A stretch of 63,336 bases of DNA from Halobacteriales archaeon QS_9_68_17 (lineage in GTDB: Archaea > Halobacteriota > Halobacteria > Halobacteriales > Natronoarchaeaceae). Made by a program: the position numbers and the translations under genes. Location of the stretch: NCBI GenBank assembly GCA_003023565.1, contig PXSA01000037.1:196371-259706 (forward strand). The letters run 5' to 3'. Positions 8,771 to 16,820 of this stretch are shown one piece after another; the stretch's first letter is position 1; each line of letters opens with the position of its first letter. The notes below the pieces were generated by a model, which saw nothing but the letters and a program-made list of their open reading frames with translations, had not been told where the DNA came from and searched no databases.

Positions 8771-8797
8771 GGTACTATAATTCCCCTTTATAATTGA
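8771..8797 (-). promoter_or_regulatory. AT-rich promoter region of the DUF1508-repeat gene, with short upstream ORF
   Basis: The gap between pantoate kinase and the repeat protein is AT-rich and holds two TATA-like motifs on the reverse strand, ATTATAAAGG and ATTATAGTACC. An ATG at about 8766 starts a seven-codon frame (MSDIDRE) whose stop overlaps the GTG start of the main gene. This allows translational coupling, though such a short frame may be chance. Confidence 0.45.
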
Positions 8798-8844
8798 AAT
8801 TACACGTTTGTGTAAGTAACACCGTTGACAGTACAGTAGAGACG

Positions 8845-9675
8845 TCAGCGTAGCGTCGCGCCGGCCGCGTGCGTCCGGCAGACCGTCGGATCGTACCCGG
8901 CGTCCGAGAGGCCGGTGCCGAGCGCGAACACCGTCTCCCCGAGCATCGCCATCGACGCCTCGCCGTCGGCGTCGCTCACGTCCTGAACCGTGTCGCGCAC
9001 CCGCTTCGTGAGAAGCCCGGCCTCGCGGGCGAACCGCCGGGAAGCGTAGATGAAGCTGGTGAGCGTCGGCTCCCTGACGAGTCGGGAGAGCGCCCGTTCG
9101 CCGGCCCGTTCGAGCGGGCCGGTGTTGCCGCCGATGACGTCTTCGGTCGGGAGTTCCCCGAAGGTGACGTACTCCACGCGTGCACGCCTCGGGATGCCGT
9201 CGAGCAGGTTGTCCTGCGGTCCGCCGGGTTCGAGTCGGACCGGGATGCCGCCGCGGGCCTGCGCGACGACGTCGCCCAGTCCCGTCCCCGACTGCACCTC
9301 CGCGCCGTGCGCGATGGTGACGAGTTCGTTCTCCGATAGCTGGCGGGAGAAAGCGCGGTTGGCGGCCAACGCGGTCCCGAGGGCCATCGCCCCGGAGACG
9401 CCGAAGCCGGTACCGATCGGCACCGCCGACTCCGCCGTCACCCGCGCCGTCGCGTCGAGAGCGTCGAGCACCCGCTCGACCGGCTCTATCTCGATGCTCG
9501 TGTCGTCCAGATACGCTTCCGTCCGGTCCGCCGGGCGAACGCTGACCGTCACGCCGTCCGAGAGCGTCAGCCCCGCGCCTTGTGACCCCGCCTTCGTCGG
9601 GTCCTCGTGTTCCCGCGGGGTGAAAAAGCCCGTAACGTGTCCCGGGACGAAGGCGGTCGCGGCGTCGTCGCTCAT
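8845..9675 (-). CDS. pantoate kinase (GHMP superfamily)
   Basis: This 276-residue protein of the archaeal COG1829 family has GFFTPREHEDPTKAGSQGAG near the N-terminus and the GHMP ATP-binding loop AVPIGTGFGVSGAMALG at residues about 84-100. A second conserved segment is EVQSGTGLGDVVAQ. The C-terminal motif FALGTGLSDAG is also typical. The enzyme phosphorylates pantoate, the first committed archaeal step to phosphopantothenate and CoA. The start codon overlaps the stop of a small upstream frame in the arrangement TAATG. Its usual partner, phosphopantothenate synthetase, lies 2.9 kb downstream. Confidence 0.93.
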   Translation of the reverse strand: MSDDAATAFVPGHVTGFFTPREHEDPTKAGSQGAGLTLSDGVTVSVRPADRTEAYLDDTSIEIEPVERVLDALDATARVTAESAVPIGTGFGVSGAMALGTALAANRAFSRQLSENELVTIAHGAEVQSGTGLGDVVAQARGGIPVRLEPGGPQDNLLDGIPRRARVEYVTFGELPTEDVIGGNTGPLERAGERALSRLVREPTLTSFIYASRRFAREAGLLTKRVRDTVQDVSDADGEASMAMLGETVFALGTGLSDAGYDPTVCRTHAAGATLR

Positions 9676-9908
9676 TACTCCCCCGTGGGGAGCGCGGTCG
9701 TTAACCGTTTTCCCTCTCGGCCGCGGCCCGCCTCCAGCAGCGCCACGACCGGCGTCGCGGGCGGTGGACGACGGAGGCGGCCACCGTCGGCCCGACGACG
9801 GCCCGGACCGCGTCGGCGTGGCGAAACGGCGCGAGGGCGCAGCGCCACGCCGAGGACCGACAGGCCGGCGACGACGAGGCCGAGATTAGGGGGCAACGCC
9901 GTTGCCAC
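9675..9908 (-). CDS. possible small hydrophobic protein upstream of pantoate kinase
   Basis: This 77-residue frame starts with ATG at 9908 (MATALPPNLGLVVAGLSVLG). The first 22 residues are hydrophobic, then the frame becomes arginine-rich and looks out of phase. In an alternative frame the sequence would continue FRHADAVRAVVGPTVAAS, so a frameshift in a small membrane protein is plausible. The stop overlaps the pantoate kinase start (TAATG), which favours a real coupled gene. I do not recognise the family. Confidence 0.3.
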   Translation of the reverse strand: MATALPPNLGLVVAGLSVLGVALRPRAVSPRRRGPGRRRADGGRLRRPPPATPVVALLEAGRGREGKRLTTALPTGE

Positions 9909-9994
9909 GTGGTCCGGGGCGCTCAGTGAGTCGGTCGAGCACGCCGGCAGAGAAACGCGGCGACGCGGCGTCGCCTCACGGCGACAGGCGCTGG
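9909..9994. other. gene-poor stretch between pantoate kinase region and aspS repeat tract
   Basis: The 476 bases from 9676 to 10151 hold the doubtful small frame at 9675-9908, this short unassigned piece, and then the 89-base tandem repeat listed separately. I see no RNA gene here. Confidence 0.5.
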
Positions 9995-10190
9995 CGGTCC
10001 CGCGGGAACCGTCAGTTCGCTTCGCTCGTGACGTGCTCCCGCTCGACGGTAAACGGCGAGCGCTACGGGCTCAGCCGTTGCCGGTCCCGCGGCAACGCCG
10101 TCACTTCGTTTCGCTCGTGACGTGCTCCCGCTCGACGGCAAACGGCGAGCGCTACGGGCTCAGCCGTTGTCGGTCTCGCGGGAACAGCAC
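9995..10190. repeat. imperfect tandem repeat of about 86-89 bases at the aspS 3' end
   Basis: One copy spans about 9995-10080, a second spans 10081-10169, and a third begins at 10170 inside the last codons of aspS. Shared blocks include TTCGCTCGTGACGTGCTCCC (starting at 10021 and 10110) and CGAGCGCTACGGGCTCAGCC. The repeat includes the codons for the aspS C-terminus (RDRQRLSP then TAG), so the downstream copy carries an echo of the gene end. It was probably made by tandem duplication. Confidence 0.85.
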
Positions 10191-11453
10191 CGCTTCCCGG
10201 ATGTTGTCGAGGCCGAGCATCGTCATGACGAGGCGCTCGCCGCCGAGCCCCCACCCGGCGTGGGGCGGCATGCCGTACTTGAACATCTTCGTGTAGTACT
10301 CGAAGGCGTCGGGGTCGAGCCCCTGCTGCTCGAAGCCCTCGATGAGGCGCTCGTGGCGGTGCTCACGCTGGCCGCCGGAGACGAGTTCCATCGACGGGTG
10401 CATCAGGTCGAAGCCGGTCGATAGCTCCTCGTCGTCGTCGTGGTCCTTGATGTAGAACGGCTTGATCTCGCTGGGCCAGTCCGTAATGAAGTAGTGCTCG
10501 CCGACCTCCTCGCCGAGCGCGTGCTCGCCCTCGGTCGGCAGGTCGTCGCCCCAGACGAGCTGCTCGTCGAGTCGGCCCGTGGCGTTGATCCGCTCGATGG
10601 CCGCCTCGTAGGTGAGCCGCGGGAACTCGCCGGACGGGGCTTCGAAGTTCTCGTAGCCGAGCGTCTCCAGCTCCTCCCGACAGTTCTCGGCGACGCCCTC
10701 GTAGGCGGCCTTGACGACGGCCTCGCAGGCGTCCATCGCCTCCCCGTGGTCGAAGAAGGCGCTCTCGAAGTCGATGGAGGTCGCCTCGTTGAGGTGCCGC
10801 GGCGTGTTGTGTTCCTCGGCGCGGAAGATCGGGCCGACCTCGAAGACGCGTTCGAGGCCGGAGCCGACCATCAGCTGCTTGAACAGCTGCGGGCTCTGGT
10901 TCATGAACGCCTCGCGGCCGAAGTAGGTGACCGGGAACAGCTCGGTCCCGCCCTCGGTACCGGTGGCGACGACCTTCGGCGTGTTGATCTCGATGGAGCC
11001 GAGCTCGCGGAACCGCTCGCGGACCGAGCGCAGCACCTCGGCGCGGACCTCGAAGACGGCCTTCGACTCCTCCGTGCGGAGGTCGAGAGTGCGGTTATCC
11101 AGTCGCGTCGAGAGGTCGGCGTCGACCTTGCCGGAGGGGTCGAGCGGGAGTTCGGGGTCGGCATCGGCGACGACCTCGACCTCGTCGGGCACGACCTCGA
11201 CGCCGGTCGGCGCGCGCTCCTCCGCCTCGACGTCGCCGCTGACGCGGACGACGCTCTCGCGGGTGACGTCGACGCCCGTGTCGACCAGGTCGTCGTCCAT
11301 CTCGTCTTTCTCGAACTTGACCTGGATCCTCCCGGTGGTGTCTCGAACGATCAGGAAAGCGATGCCGCCGAGGTCGCGGATCTCGTGTGCCCAGCCGGCG
11401 ACGGTGACGGTGTCGCCCGGTTCGGCGTCCGCGGTGTACGTCCTGTTCTCCAT
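10152..11453 (-). CDS. aspS: aspartate--tRNA ligase (archaeal type)
   Basis: This is 433 residues from ATG at 11453 ([16 protein letters not shown]). An N-terminal OB-fold anticodon-binding domain ([20 protein letters not shown]) is followed by the class II synthetase core: motif 2 around [19 protein letters not shown], and motif 3 [21 protein letters not shown] near the end. The protein ends [12 protein letters not shown]. The frame is open further upstream, but that part lies in a different context and the ATG gives the normal family length. Because gatB is also present in this window, the enzyme may be non-discriminating (charging tRNA-Asp and tRNA-Asn). That is inference. A tandem repeat overlaps its 3' end. 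Confidence 0.95.
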   Translation of the reverse strand: MENRTYTADAEPGDTVTVAGWAHEIRDLGGIAFLIVRDTTGRIQVKFEKDEMDDDLVDTGVDVTRESVVRVSGDVEAEERAPTGVEVVPDEVEVVADADPELPLDPSGKVDADLSTRLDNRTLDLRTEESKAVFEVRAEVLRSVRERFRELGSIEINTPKVVATGTEGGTELFPVTYFGREAFMNQSPQLFKQLMVGSGLERVFEVGPIFRAEEHNTPRHLNEATSIDFESAFFDHGEAMDACEAVVKAAYEGVAENCREELETLGYENFEAPSGEFPRLTYEAAIERINATGRLDEQLVWGDDLPTEGEHALGEEVGEHYFITDWPSEIKPFYIKDHDDDEELSTGFDLMHPSMELVSGGQREHRHERLIEGFEQQGLDPDAFEYYTKMFKYGMPPHAGWGLGGERLVMTMLGLDNIREAVLFPRDRQRLSP

Positions 11454-11583
11454 ACCCGCCGTTTCTGGCGGGCCAGTGTTAAAAACCGTCTTTTCGGACC
11501 GCGAGGCAGTGCGACGTGGTCGTACGCTTCGGCTGACGCGCCTGCGGGAAAAGTTACTTTTCGCGCCGCGATTACTCCAGATC

Positions 11584-12051
11584 GTGAGCGACGAGCCGCT
11601 CGACGACCTCGACAGGCGGATCGTACACAGCCTGCAGCAGGACGCGCGCAAGACGTCCGCGAGCGAGGTCGCGGACGAGGCGGGCGTCTCCGCGAGCACG
11701 GTGCGCAACCGGATCCGCGGTCTGGAGAAGGAGGGGGTCATCACCGGCTATCGCCCCGAAGTGAACTACGAGGAGGCCGGCTACCAGCTACGGACCCTCA
11801 TCGTCTGCACCGCGCCGATCCCGGAGCGGGAAGCCCTGGCGCAGGGTGCCCTCGAAGTGCCGGGAGTAGTCGCCGTCCGCGAGGTGATGACCGGCACCCA
11901 GAACGTCCACGTCGAGGCGGTCGGTGACGACAGCGACGACCTCAGCCGGATCGGACAGGACCTCGACGAACTCGGCCTCGAAGTCGTCGACGAAGACCTG
12001 ATACGCAACGAGTACGAGCACGCGTTCCACGGGTTCGACGTCGAGGTGTAG
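11584..12051 (+). CDS. Lrp/AsnC-family transcriptional regulator
   Basis: This is 155 residues from GTG at 11584. An N-terminal winged helix-turn-helix ([18 protein letters not shown], then [20 protein letters not shown], residues about 5-55) is followed by an AsnC-like ligand domain ([14 protein letters not shown] to about residue 125). The C-terminus carries [19 protein letters not shown]. It is divergent from aspS and lies upstream of a TrkA-N protein and an amino-acid permease, so it may control amino-acid uptake. That role is inferred from position. Confidence 0.88.
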   Translation: MSDEPLDDLDRRIVHSLQQDARKTSASEVADEAGVSASTVRNRIRGLEKEGVITGYRPEVNYEEAGYQLRTLIVCTAPIPEREALAQGALEVPGVVAVREVMTGTQNVHVEAVGDDSDDLSRIGQDLDELGLEVVDEDLIRNEYEHAFHGFDVEV

Positions 12052-12240
12052 CGGTTTCCTCGCGGCCGTTCTTCGCGGTCCCGTAGCGGCCAGTCCGCCA
12101 CGGAGGGGTCGGCCTGCGTATCTCGGACGATCGATCCTTTAGGACGATACAGCAAAACGAACACTATATATTCGGTATTCCGGAATAAGTCCGGCTAGTT
12201 TATGCGGATGCGGCAATCATACACTGCCACAGAGTTACCA

Positions 12241-12342
12241 ATGAGTCACGGATCGCCCCCCGCTACTCGTTCCTCGTCGGTCAGCACTGTTCAGGCCCCG
12301 CGCCTGACGCTCGACCCCGTCATCGACAGGGACCATGGCTAA
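12241..12342 (+). CDS. possible 33-residue leader peptide overlapping the TrkA-N gene
   Basis: ATG at 12241 opens a 33-codon frame (MSHGSPPATRSSSVSTVQ onward) ending TAA at 12340-12342. Its final codons contain the ATG of the next gene at 12335, an 8-base overlap. A TATA-like TTTATG at about 12199-12204 sits upstream. This is a small open frame with plausible coupling. No family is known to me. Confidence 0.35.
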   Translation: MSHGSPPATRSSSVSTVQAPRLTLDPVIDRDHG

Positions 12343-12778
12343 ATCGGAGCGCCCGGCGGTCGCCGACGACCGGTCCGGCGACGACCAGCGAGCGTACGTG
12401 ATCGGCGACGACGGCGTCGGGATCGGCGTCGTGAAGAACCTCTCCGGCGCTGCCGACCCGACCTTCGTCGGGCCGTCCCGGCGGACCGTCGACGCGGCGG
12501 AGAGTGCGGGTATCGACGCCCGCCGCGCCGACCTGACCGACCCGTGGTCGCTCCGCCGAACCGGCGTCGACGACGCGGACCTCGCCGTCGTGGCGTGCGA
12601 GCGCGACGACCGGAACGTCCTCGTCGCACGGATACTCAGAACGAAACTCGGCGTCGACGACGTCGTCGTCCGCCTCTCCGACCCGCGGAACGCGGACGCG
12701 TTCGACGCCATGGACGTCGACACCGTCTGCGTCTCGTCGATGCTCGCGGAAGAGATAGCCGACCGACTGACGACCTGA
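12335..12778 (+). CDS. TrkA-N (RCK) domain protein
   Basis: This 147-residue protein has a Rossmann-type NAD-binding fold: strand AYVIGDDGVGIGVVKNL (glycine loop, residues about 20-36), an acidic segment ADLTDPWSLRRTGVDDADLAVV, and ILRTKLGVDDVVVRLSDP. It resembles a stand-alone TrkA_N/RCK regulatory subunit. It ends three bases before the permease start, so the two are co-transcribed. It probably gates or regulates that transporter by sensing nucleotide. The start may be coupled to the small frame at 12241. Confidence 0.85.
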   Translation: MAKSERPAVADDRSGDDQRAYVIGDDGVGIGVVKNLSGAADPTFVGPSRRTVDAAESAGIDARRADLTDPWSLRRTGVDDADLAVVACERDDRNVLVARILRTKLGVDDVVVRLSDPRNADAFDAMDVDTVCVSSMLAEEIADRLTT

Positions 12779-12781
12779 CAC

Positions 12782-14989
12782 ATGCCGAAAGAACTCGAAC
12801 GAGACCTCGGACTGTTCGCGGTGATCGCCATCAGTATCGGCGCGATGGTCGGGAGTGGGATCTTCATCCTCCCCGGCCTGGCACTGAAGACAGCCGGGCC
12901 GGCCGTCATCCTCGCGTACCTGCTCGCGGGCGTGCTCGTCGTCCCTGCGGCGCTGAGCAAGGCGGAGATGGCGACGGCGATGCCGGAAGCGGGGGGCACC
13001 TACATCTACATCGAGCGGGGGATGGGACCGCTGCTCGGCACTATCGCCGGCGTCGGCACTTGGTTCTCGCTCTCGTTCAAGGGCGCGCTGGCGCTGGTCG
13101 GCGGCGTCCCGTACCTGCTGTACCTGTTCGACCTGCCGGTGAAACCGGTGGCGCTCGCGCTGGCCGCGGTGCTGGTCGGCGTCAACCTCGTCGGCGCGAA
13201 ACAGACCGGTCGCCTCCAGATCGGCATCGTCGTCGTCATGCTCGCCGCGATGGTGTGGTTCGTCGTCGGCGGACTCCCCTCGACGGACGCCGCGTACTAC
13301 GGCGGCTTCTTCGACAAGGGGTCGGGCGGCCTGCTCGCGGCGACCGGCCTCGTGTTCGTCTCGTACGCGGGCGTCACCAAGATCGCGAGCGTCGCGGAGG
13401 AAGTCGAGAACCCCGACCGGAACATCCCGCTGGGGATCCTCGGGTCGCTCGGGTTCACGACGCTGCTGTACGTCCTCATCGTCGTCGTGATGGTGGGTGT
13501 GACGCCGCCGAACCTGCTCAGCGACTCGGGCGTGCCGATGATCCACGCTGCCGAGGCGACGCTCGCGACGCCGGGCGTCGTCGCTATCATCGTCGCGGCC
13601 GTGCTCGCTCTCATCAGCACCGCGAACGCGGGCATCCTGTCGTCGTCTCGTTACCCGTTCGCGATGGCGCGAGACCAGCTCGCCCCCGAATCGCTGACGG
13701 AGATCCACGAGGACTGGGGGACGCCGGTCCGAGCGATCACCCTCACCGGCGGCGTGATGCTCTTTCTCATCGCGTTCGTGCCGATCCTCCAGATCGCGAA
13801 GCTAGCGAGCGCCTTCCAGATCATCGTGTTCGCGCTCGTCAACGGCGCGGTCATCGCGTTCCGCGAGGGGAACGTCGGCGAGTACGACCCCAGTTTCGAG
13901 TCGCCGCTGTACCCGTGGACCCAGGTCGCGGGGATCGCCGGCGGCTTCCTCCTCATCGGCTACATGGGGACGATCCCGCTGGTCGGCGCGGTCCTCATCA
14001 CGGCCGGGTCCGTGCTGTGGTACCTATACTTCGCGCGGGGGAAAGTCGACCGCGAGGGGGCCGCGACGGACGTCATGCGGCGGAAGGTCGGCCGCGAGGC
14101 CGTCGAGCGGACGAAGTCCACCTTCGAGGACATCGAGGGCTACGAGGTGCTGGTCGCCATCACCGAGGACACGGGTGAGCGCCGCGAGCAGACGTTGCTG
14201 CGCATCGCCGCCGACATCGCCCGGAAGAACGACGGGAGCGTCACCGTCGTCCAGTTCGACGAGGTGCCGGACCAGGCACCGCTCGAACACGCGTCGGAGA
14301 CGCAGTCGCCCGCGGACATCGAGTTCGAGGAGCGGACGGCCGAACTCACCGAGGAGTTCGACGTTCCGGTCAACTACGGCGAGATCGTCAGCCACGACGT
14401 CGAGCGGGCCATCGTCAACTTCGCCGAGCACGAGAACGCTGACTTCCTCCTGATGGAGCGCAGCGACGACCCGCTGTACGCGCCGGTGTTCGGCACCTCT
14501 ATCGAGTGGGTCACGCGCGAGGCCTCGTGCGACGTGTTGCTCATCGAGGACCGCGACATAGACCGGATCGACGCCGTCACGGTCGTCACCGACCGCGGGC
14601 CGTTCGACCCGCGGAAGATCGCCGTGGCGAACGCGCTGGCCGGCGAGGCCGGCGCGACCATCGACCTCGTGTATCCGCTCGACAGCGCGGCGACCGAGAC
14701 GCGCCGCGAGACGATAGACGAGTATCTCGGGGAGCTAGAGTCGCTGTGTTCGGTGCCGGTAAACCGGTCTCTCGTTCGGACCGACGACCCCGAACGCGAC
14801 TTCGTCTCCGTGACCGACCCCAGCGACGTGCTGGTGATCGGCACGGACGGCGGGCGGATCCGAGGGAACCTGTTCGGGCGGCCGGCGGACAGGATCGTCG
14901 ACAGCGTCGACTGTACGGCGATTCAAGTCGAGTCGAACCGAGAGCGTTCCGGCCCGCTCCGCCGGGTCATCGAGCGCGTCGTGTTCTGA
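12782..14989 (+). CDS. APC-family amino acid permease with C-terminal UspA domains
   Basis: This 735-residue protein has about 12 membrane segments in residues 10-420. They begin LGLFAVIAISIGAMVGSGIFILPG, the conserved first helix of amino acid/polyamine/organocation transporters with its GSGIF substrate-binding turn. From about residue 455 the protein becomes soluble and carries two UspA-like domains (YEVLVAITEDTG... and DAVTVVTDRGPFDP..., ending VLVIGTDGGRIRGNLFG). The permease-Usp fusion is common in haloarchaea. The substrate is not readable. It is co-transcribed with the TrkA-N gene, three bases upstream. Confidence 0.93.
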   Translation: MPKELERDLGLFAVIAISIGAMVGSGIFILPGLALKTAGPAVILAYLLAGVLVVPAALSKAEMATAMPEAGGTYIYIERGMGPLLGTIAGVGTWFSLSFKGALALVGGVPYLLYLFDLPVKPVALALAAVLVGVNLVGAKQTGRLQIGIVVVMLAAMVWFVVGGLPSTDAAYYGGFFDKGSGGLLAATGLVFVSYAGVTKIASVAEEVENPDRNIPLGILGSLGFTTLLYVLIVVVMVGVTPPNLLSDSGVPMIHAAEATLATPGVVAIIVAAVLALISTANAGILSSSRYPFAMARDQLAPESLTEIHEDWGTPVRAITLTGGVMLFLIAFVPILQIAKLASAFQIIVFALVNGAVIAFREGNVGEYDPSFESPLYPWTQVAGIAGGFLLIGYMGTIPLVGAVLITAGSVLWYLYFARGKVDREGAATDVMRRKVGREAVERTKSTFEDIEGYEVLVAITEDTGERREQTLLRIAADIARKNDGSVTVVQFDEVPDQAPLEHASETQSPADIEFEERTAELTEEFDVPVNYGEIVSHDVERAIVNFAEHENADFLLMERSDDPLYAPVFGTSIEWVTREASCDVLLIEDRDIDRIDAVTVVTDRGPFDPRKIAVANALAGEAGATIDLVYPLDSAATETRRETIDEYLGELESLCSVPVNRSLVRTDDPERDFVSVTDPSDVLVIGTDGGRIRGNLFGRPADRIVDSVDCTAIQVESNRERSGPLRRVIERVVF

Positions 14990-15008
14990 TCCGGGGCGAG
15001 CGCCCGGA

Positions 15009-15707
15009 TCAGGCGTCTTTCGCGCCCTCGACCGTCTCGCGGACCGCGTCGACGCCCTCGTCGTGGACCAGATCACCCACGACGACCACGTCCGCGTGCT
15101 CGCCCATCGTGTGCGCGGACTCGTAGTCGTGGATGCCCCCACCGTAAAACAGCGTGGCCTCCTCCAGCGCTTCGGACGCGACGCGGACGGTCTCCGGGTC
15201 GCCGAGCGTACCCGAGTACTCGACGTAAACGATCTCTTGGCCGAACATCTGCTCGGCCACTTCGGCGTAAGCCGCCACGTCCTCGGGGGACTGGTCGCAG
15301 TCGGCCTGGGTCAGTTGCGCGGCGCTCGCCTCGCCGTTGAGGATGACGTACGCCTCCGTCGTCGTGCGCTCCCAGTCGACGTCGTCGGCCTTCACCCACT
15401 CCTTGTGAGCGCCCGTCATCCAGGCAACGTCGCCCGCGTTCAACACGACGGGGACGAGAAAGCCGTCTACGGAGTCGTCGTGGACGACGACCGCGGGATC
15501 GTTCGGCTCCTGATAGAGCGGCACGTCGTACTTGGCGCAGGCGTCGATGACGCGTTCCATCTTCTCGCTGGTCACGTCAAGCGTGCCACCGATCTCCAGC
15601 GCGTCCGTGCCCGTCTCGCAGACGCCCTCGAACGTCTCGCCCTCCGCGAGCGTCTTGTCCGGGTCGATCTTCACGATGTGGTCCCAGGTATCCCACGCTC
15701 CAGTCAT
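15009..15707 (-). CDS. geranylgeranylglyceryl phosphate synthase
   Basis: This is 232 residues from ATG at 15707 ([18 protein letters not shown]). It is a TIM-barrel prenyltransferase of the archaeal GGGPS (PcrB-like) family. Conserved points are HIVKIDPDK at the first strand, [14 protein letters not shown], the substrate loop [25 protein letters not shown], and the C-terminal phosphate-binding [11 protein letters not shown]. It makes the first ether bond of archaeal membrane lipids from glycerol-1-phosphate and geranylgeranyl diphosphate. The frame is open further upstream, but the extension is low-complexity and lacks family similarity. It converges with the permease gene. Confidence 0.94.
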   Translation of the reverse strand: MTGAWDTWDHIVKIDPDKTLAEGETFEGVCETGTDALEIGGTLDVTSEKMERVIDACAKYDVPLYQEPNDPAVVVHDDSVDGFLVPVVLNAGDVAWMTGAHKEWVKADDVDWERTTTEAYVILNGEASAAQLTQADCDQSPEDVAAYAEVAEQMFGQEIVYVEYSGTLGDPETVRVASEALEEATLFYGGGIHDYESAHTMGEHADVVVVGDLVHDEGVDAVRETVEGAKDA

Positions 15708-15851
15708 ACGACCGCATTTAAAATAGTGCGTCAAAACCCCTTCGAAACCGCCGGTCTGCGACCCGCGGCCGACGCCGCCTGCACGCCCGCACAAGCGTCG
15801 CCGACGGAAGGCGTCGACACCGTTTTCACGCCCGTCGCCGAGGCTCAACGC

Positions 15852-16238
15852 ATGGACCGACAAACGGTCGACAGCGGCACCGAGTGGGAGTCGGCGGTCG
15901 GGTACTCGCGAGCGGTGCGCGCCGGCGACGAGGTCCACGTCTCCGGCACCACCGCGACCGACGAAACGGGGACGCTGGTCGGCGAGGGCGACCCGTACGC
16001 GCAGGCGTCGCAGGCGCTCGCGAACGTCGAACGCGCCCTCGCCGAGGCCGGCGCGAGCGTCGGCGACGTGGTCCGGACGCGGCTGTACGTCACCGACGCC
16101 GACGAGTGGGAGGCGGTCGGCCGCGCCCACCGCGAGACGTTCGGTGAGGTCCGTCCCGCGACGAGCGTGGTACAGGTCGAACGGCTGATCGACCCCGACA
16201 TGGTGGTCGAGATAGAGGCCGTCGCGAAGGTCGGGTGA
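15852..16238 (+). CDS. RidA-family (YjgF/YER057c/UK114) enamine/imine deaminase
   Basis: This is 128 residues from ATG at 15852. The RidA fold is evident: [20 protein letters not shown] at the N-terminus, [19 protein letters not shown] in the middle, and the C-terminal [25 protein letters not shown]. Canonical members hydrolyse reactive enamines and imines using an Arg near the C-terminus (R-x-x-x-E region). Here RPATSVVQV sits at that place. It is a single-gene unit divergent from GGGPS. Confidence 0.92.
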   Translation: MDRQTVDSGTEWESAVGYSRAVRAGDEVHVSGTTATDETGTLVGEGDPYAQASQALANVERALAEAGASVGDVVRTRLYVTDADEWEAVGRAHRETFGEVRPATSVVQVERLIDPDMVVEIEAVAKVG

Positions 16239-16266
16239 ACGAGGTCGTCGCGTCCCCGGGCCGCAG

Positions 16267-16740
16267 TCATCGGTCCTCCCTTGCGCCCGCAGCCGACCGG
16301 CCCTCTATCTCGGTGTGAGCGATGCCGCGGTCCGCGTATCGGACGACGACGTATCGGATGTCTTCCGGGACCTCGACGGCGGTCCCCGCCTGTCCCCAGT
16401 CGACGGGATCGGCACCGGTCCGACCGTGGACATCGATCGTCAGCCGGCGTCTACGGGTTCGCCGCCGTGGGTCACTTCCGGCCGGCCGTCGTCCCGGCGG
16501 TCGAACGTGCAGGAGGCTTCCGGGAGGACCCGGCCGGACGTGACCTCGACCGTCTCGCCGGCGGCAGTTCACTCGACCGCCACCGTCGCGCCGGGGTCGG
16601 CATCGAGTTCGGTCGCGTCGTCCGAGCGCCGCTCGGGGGCGCTCGACGTGCATCCTGCAGCGGCCGTGATGCCGCCGGCTACGAGGACGGCGGCGGCTGC
16701 CGATCGGGACCATCCGAGTATAAGTTATCTGATGGTATCA
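16267..16740 (-). pseudogene. decayed lipoprotein gene with several frame breaks
   Basis: On the reverse strand three frames carry consecutive plausible pieces. The first is a lipoprotein-like start, AAAAVLVAGGITAAAGC, followed by SSAPERRSDDATELDAD and then a stop. The second is ETVEVTSGRVLPEASCTF to PVDAG and a stop. The third is RLTIDVHGRTGADPVDW to [14 protein letters not shown]. No single frame or good start codon spans them. This fits a secreted lipoprotein of unknown function that has suffered indels, or sequence errors. A TATA-like AT-rich tract lies upstream at about 16720-16750. Confidence 0.4.
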
Positions 16741-16820
16741 TAAAACTGATTAACTCTGTCGTGCCGGGGGAACGACGGCTCCGGCCGGTCGCGCCGCGCG
16801 AACGGGGCGAATCGCGAGCG

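Noticed and set aside
11454..11744. N-terminal extension of aspS
   Set aside because: It is antisense to the Lrp gene, is Ser/Arg-rich, and would precede the conserved OB-fold start.
12320..13708. Long reverse frame opposite the TrkA-N and permease genes
   Set aside because: Low-complexity Arg/Asp/His composition and no motif; antisense shadow.
14024..14844. Reverse-strand frames under the permease's UspA tail
   Set aside because: The forward frame is continuous with the permease and has Usp motifs; the reverse frames are Ser/Arg-rich shadows.
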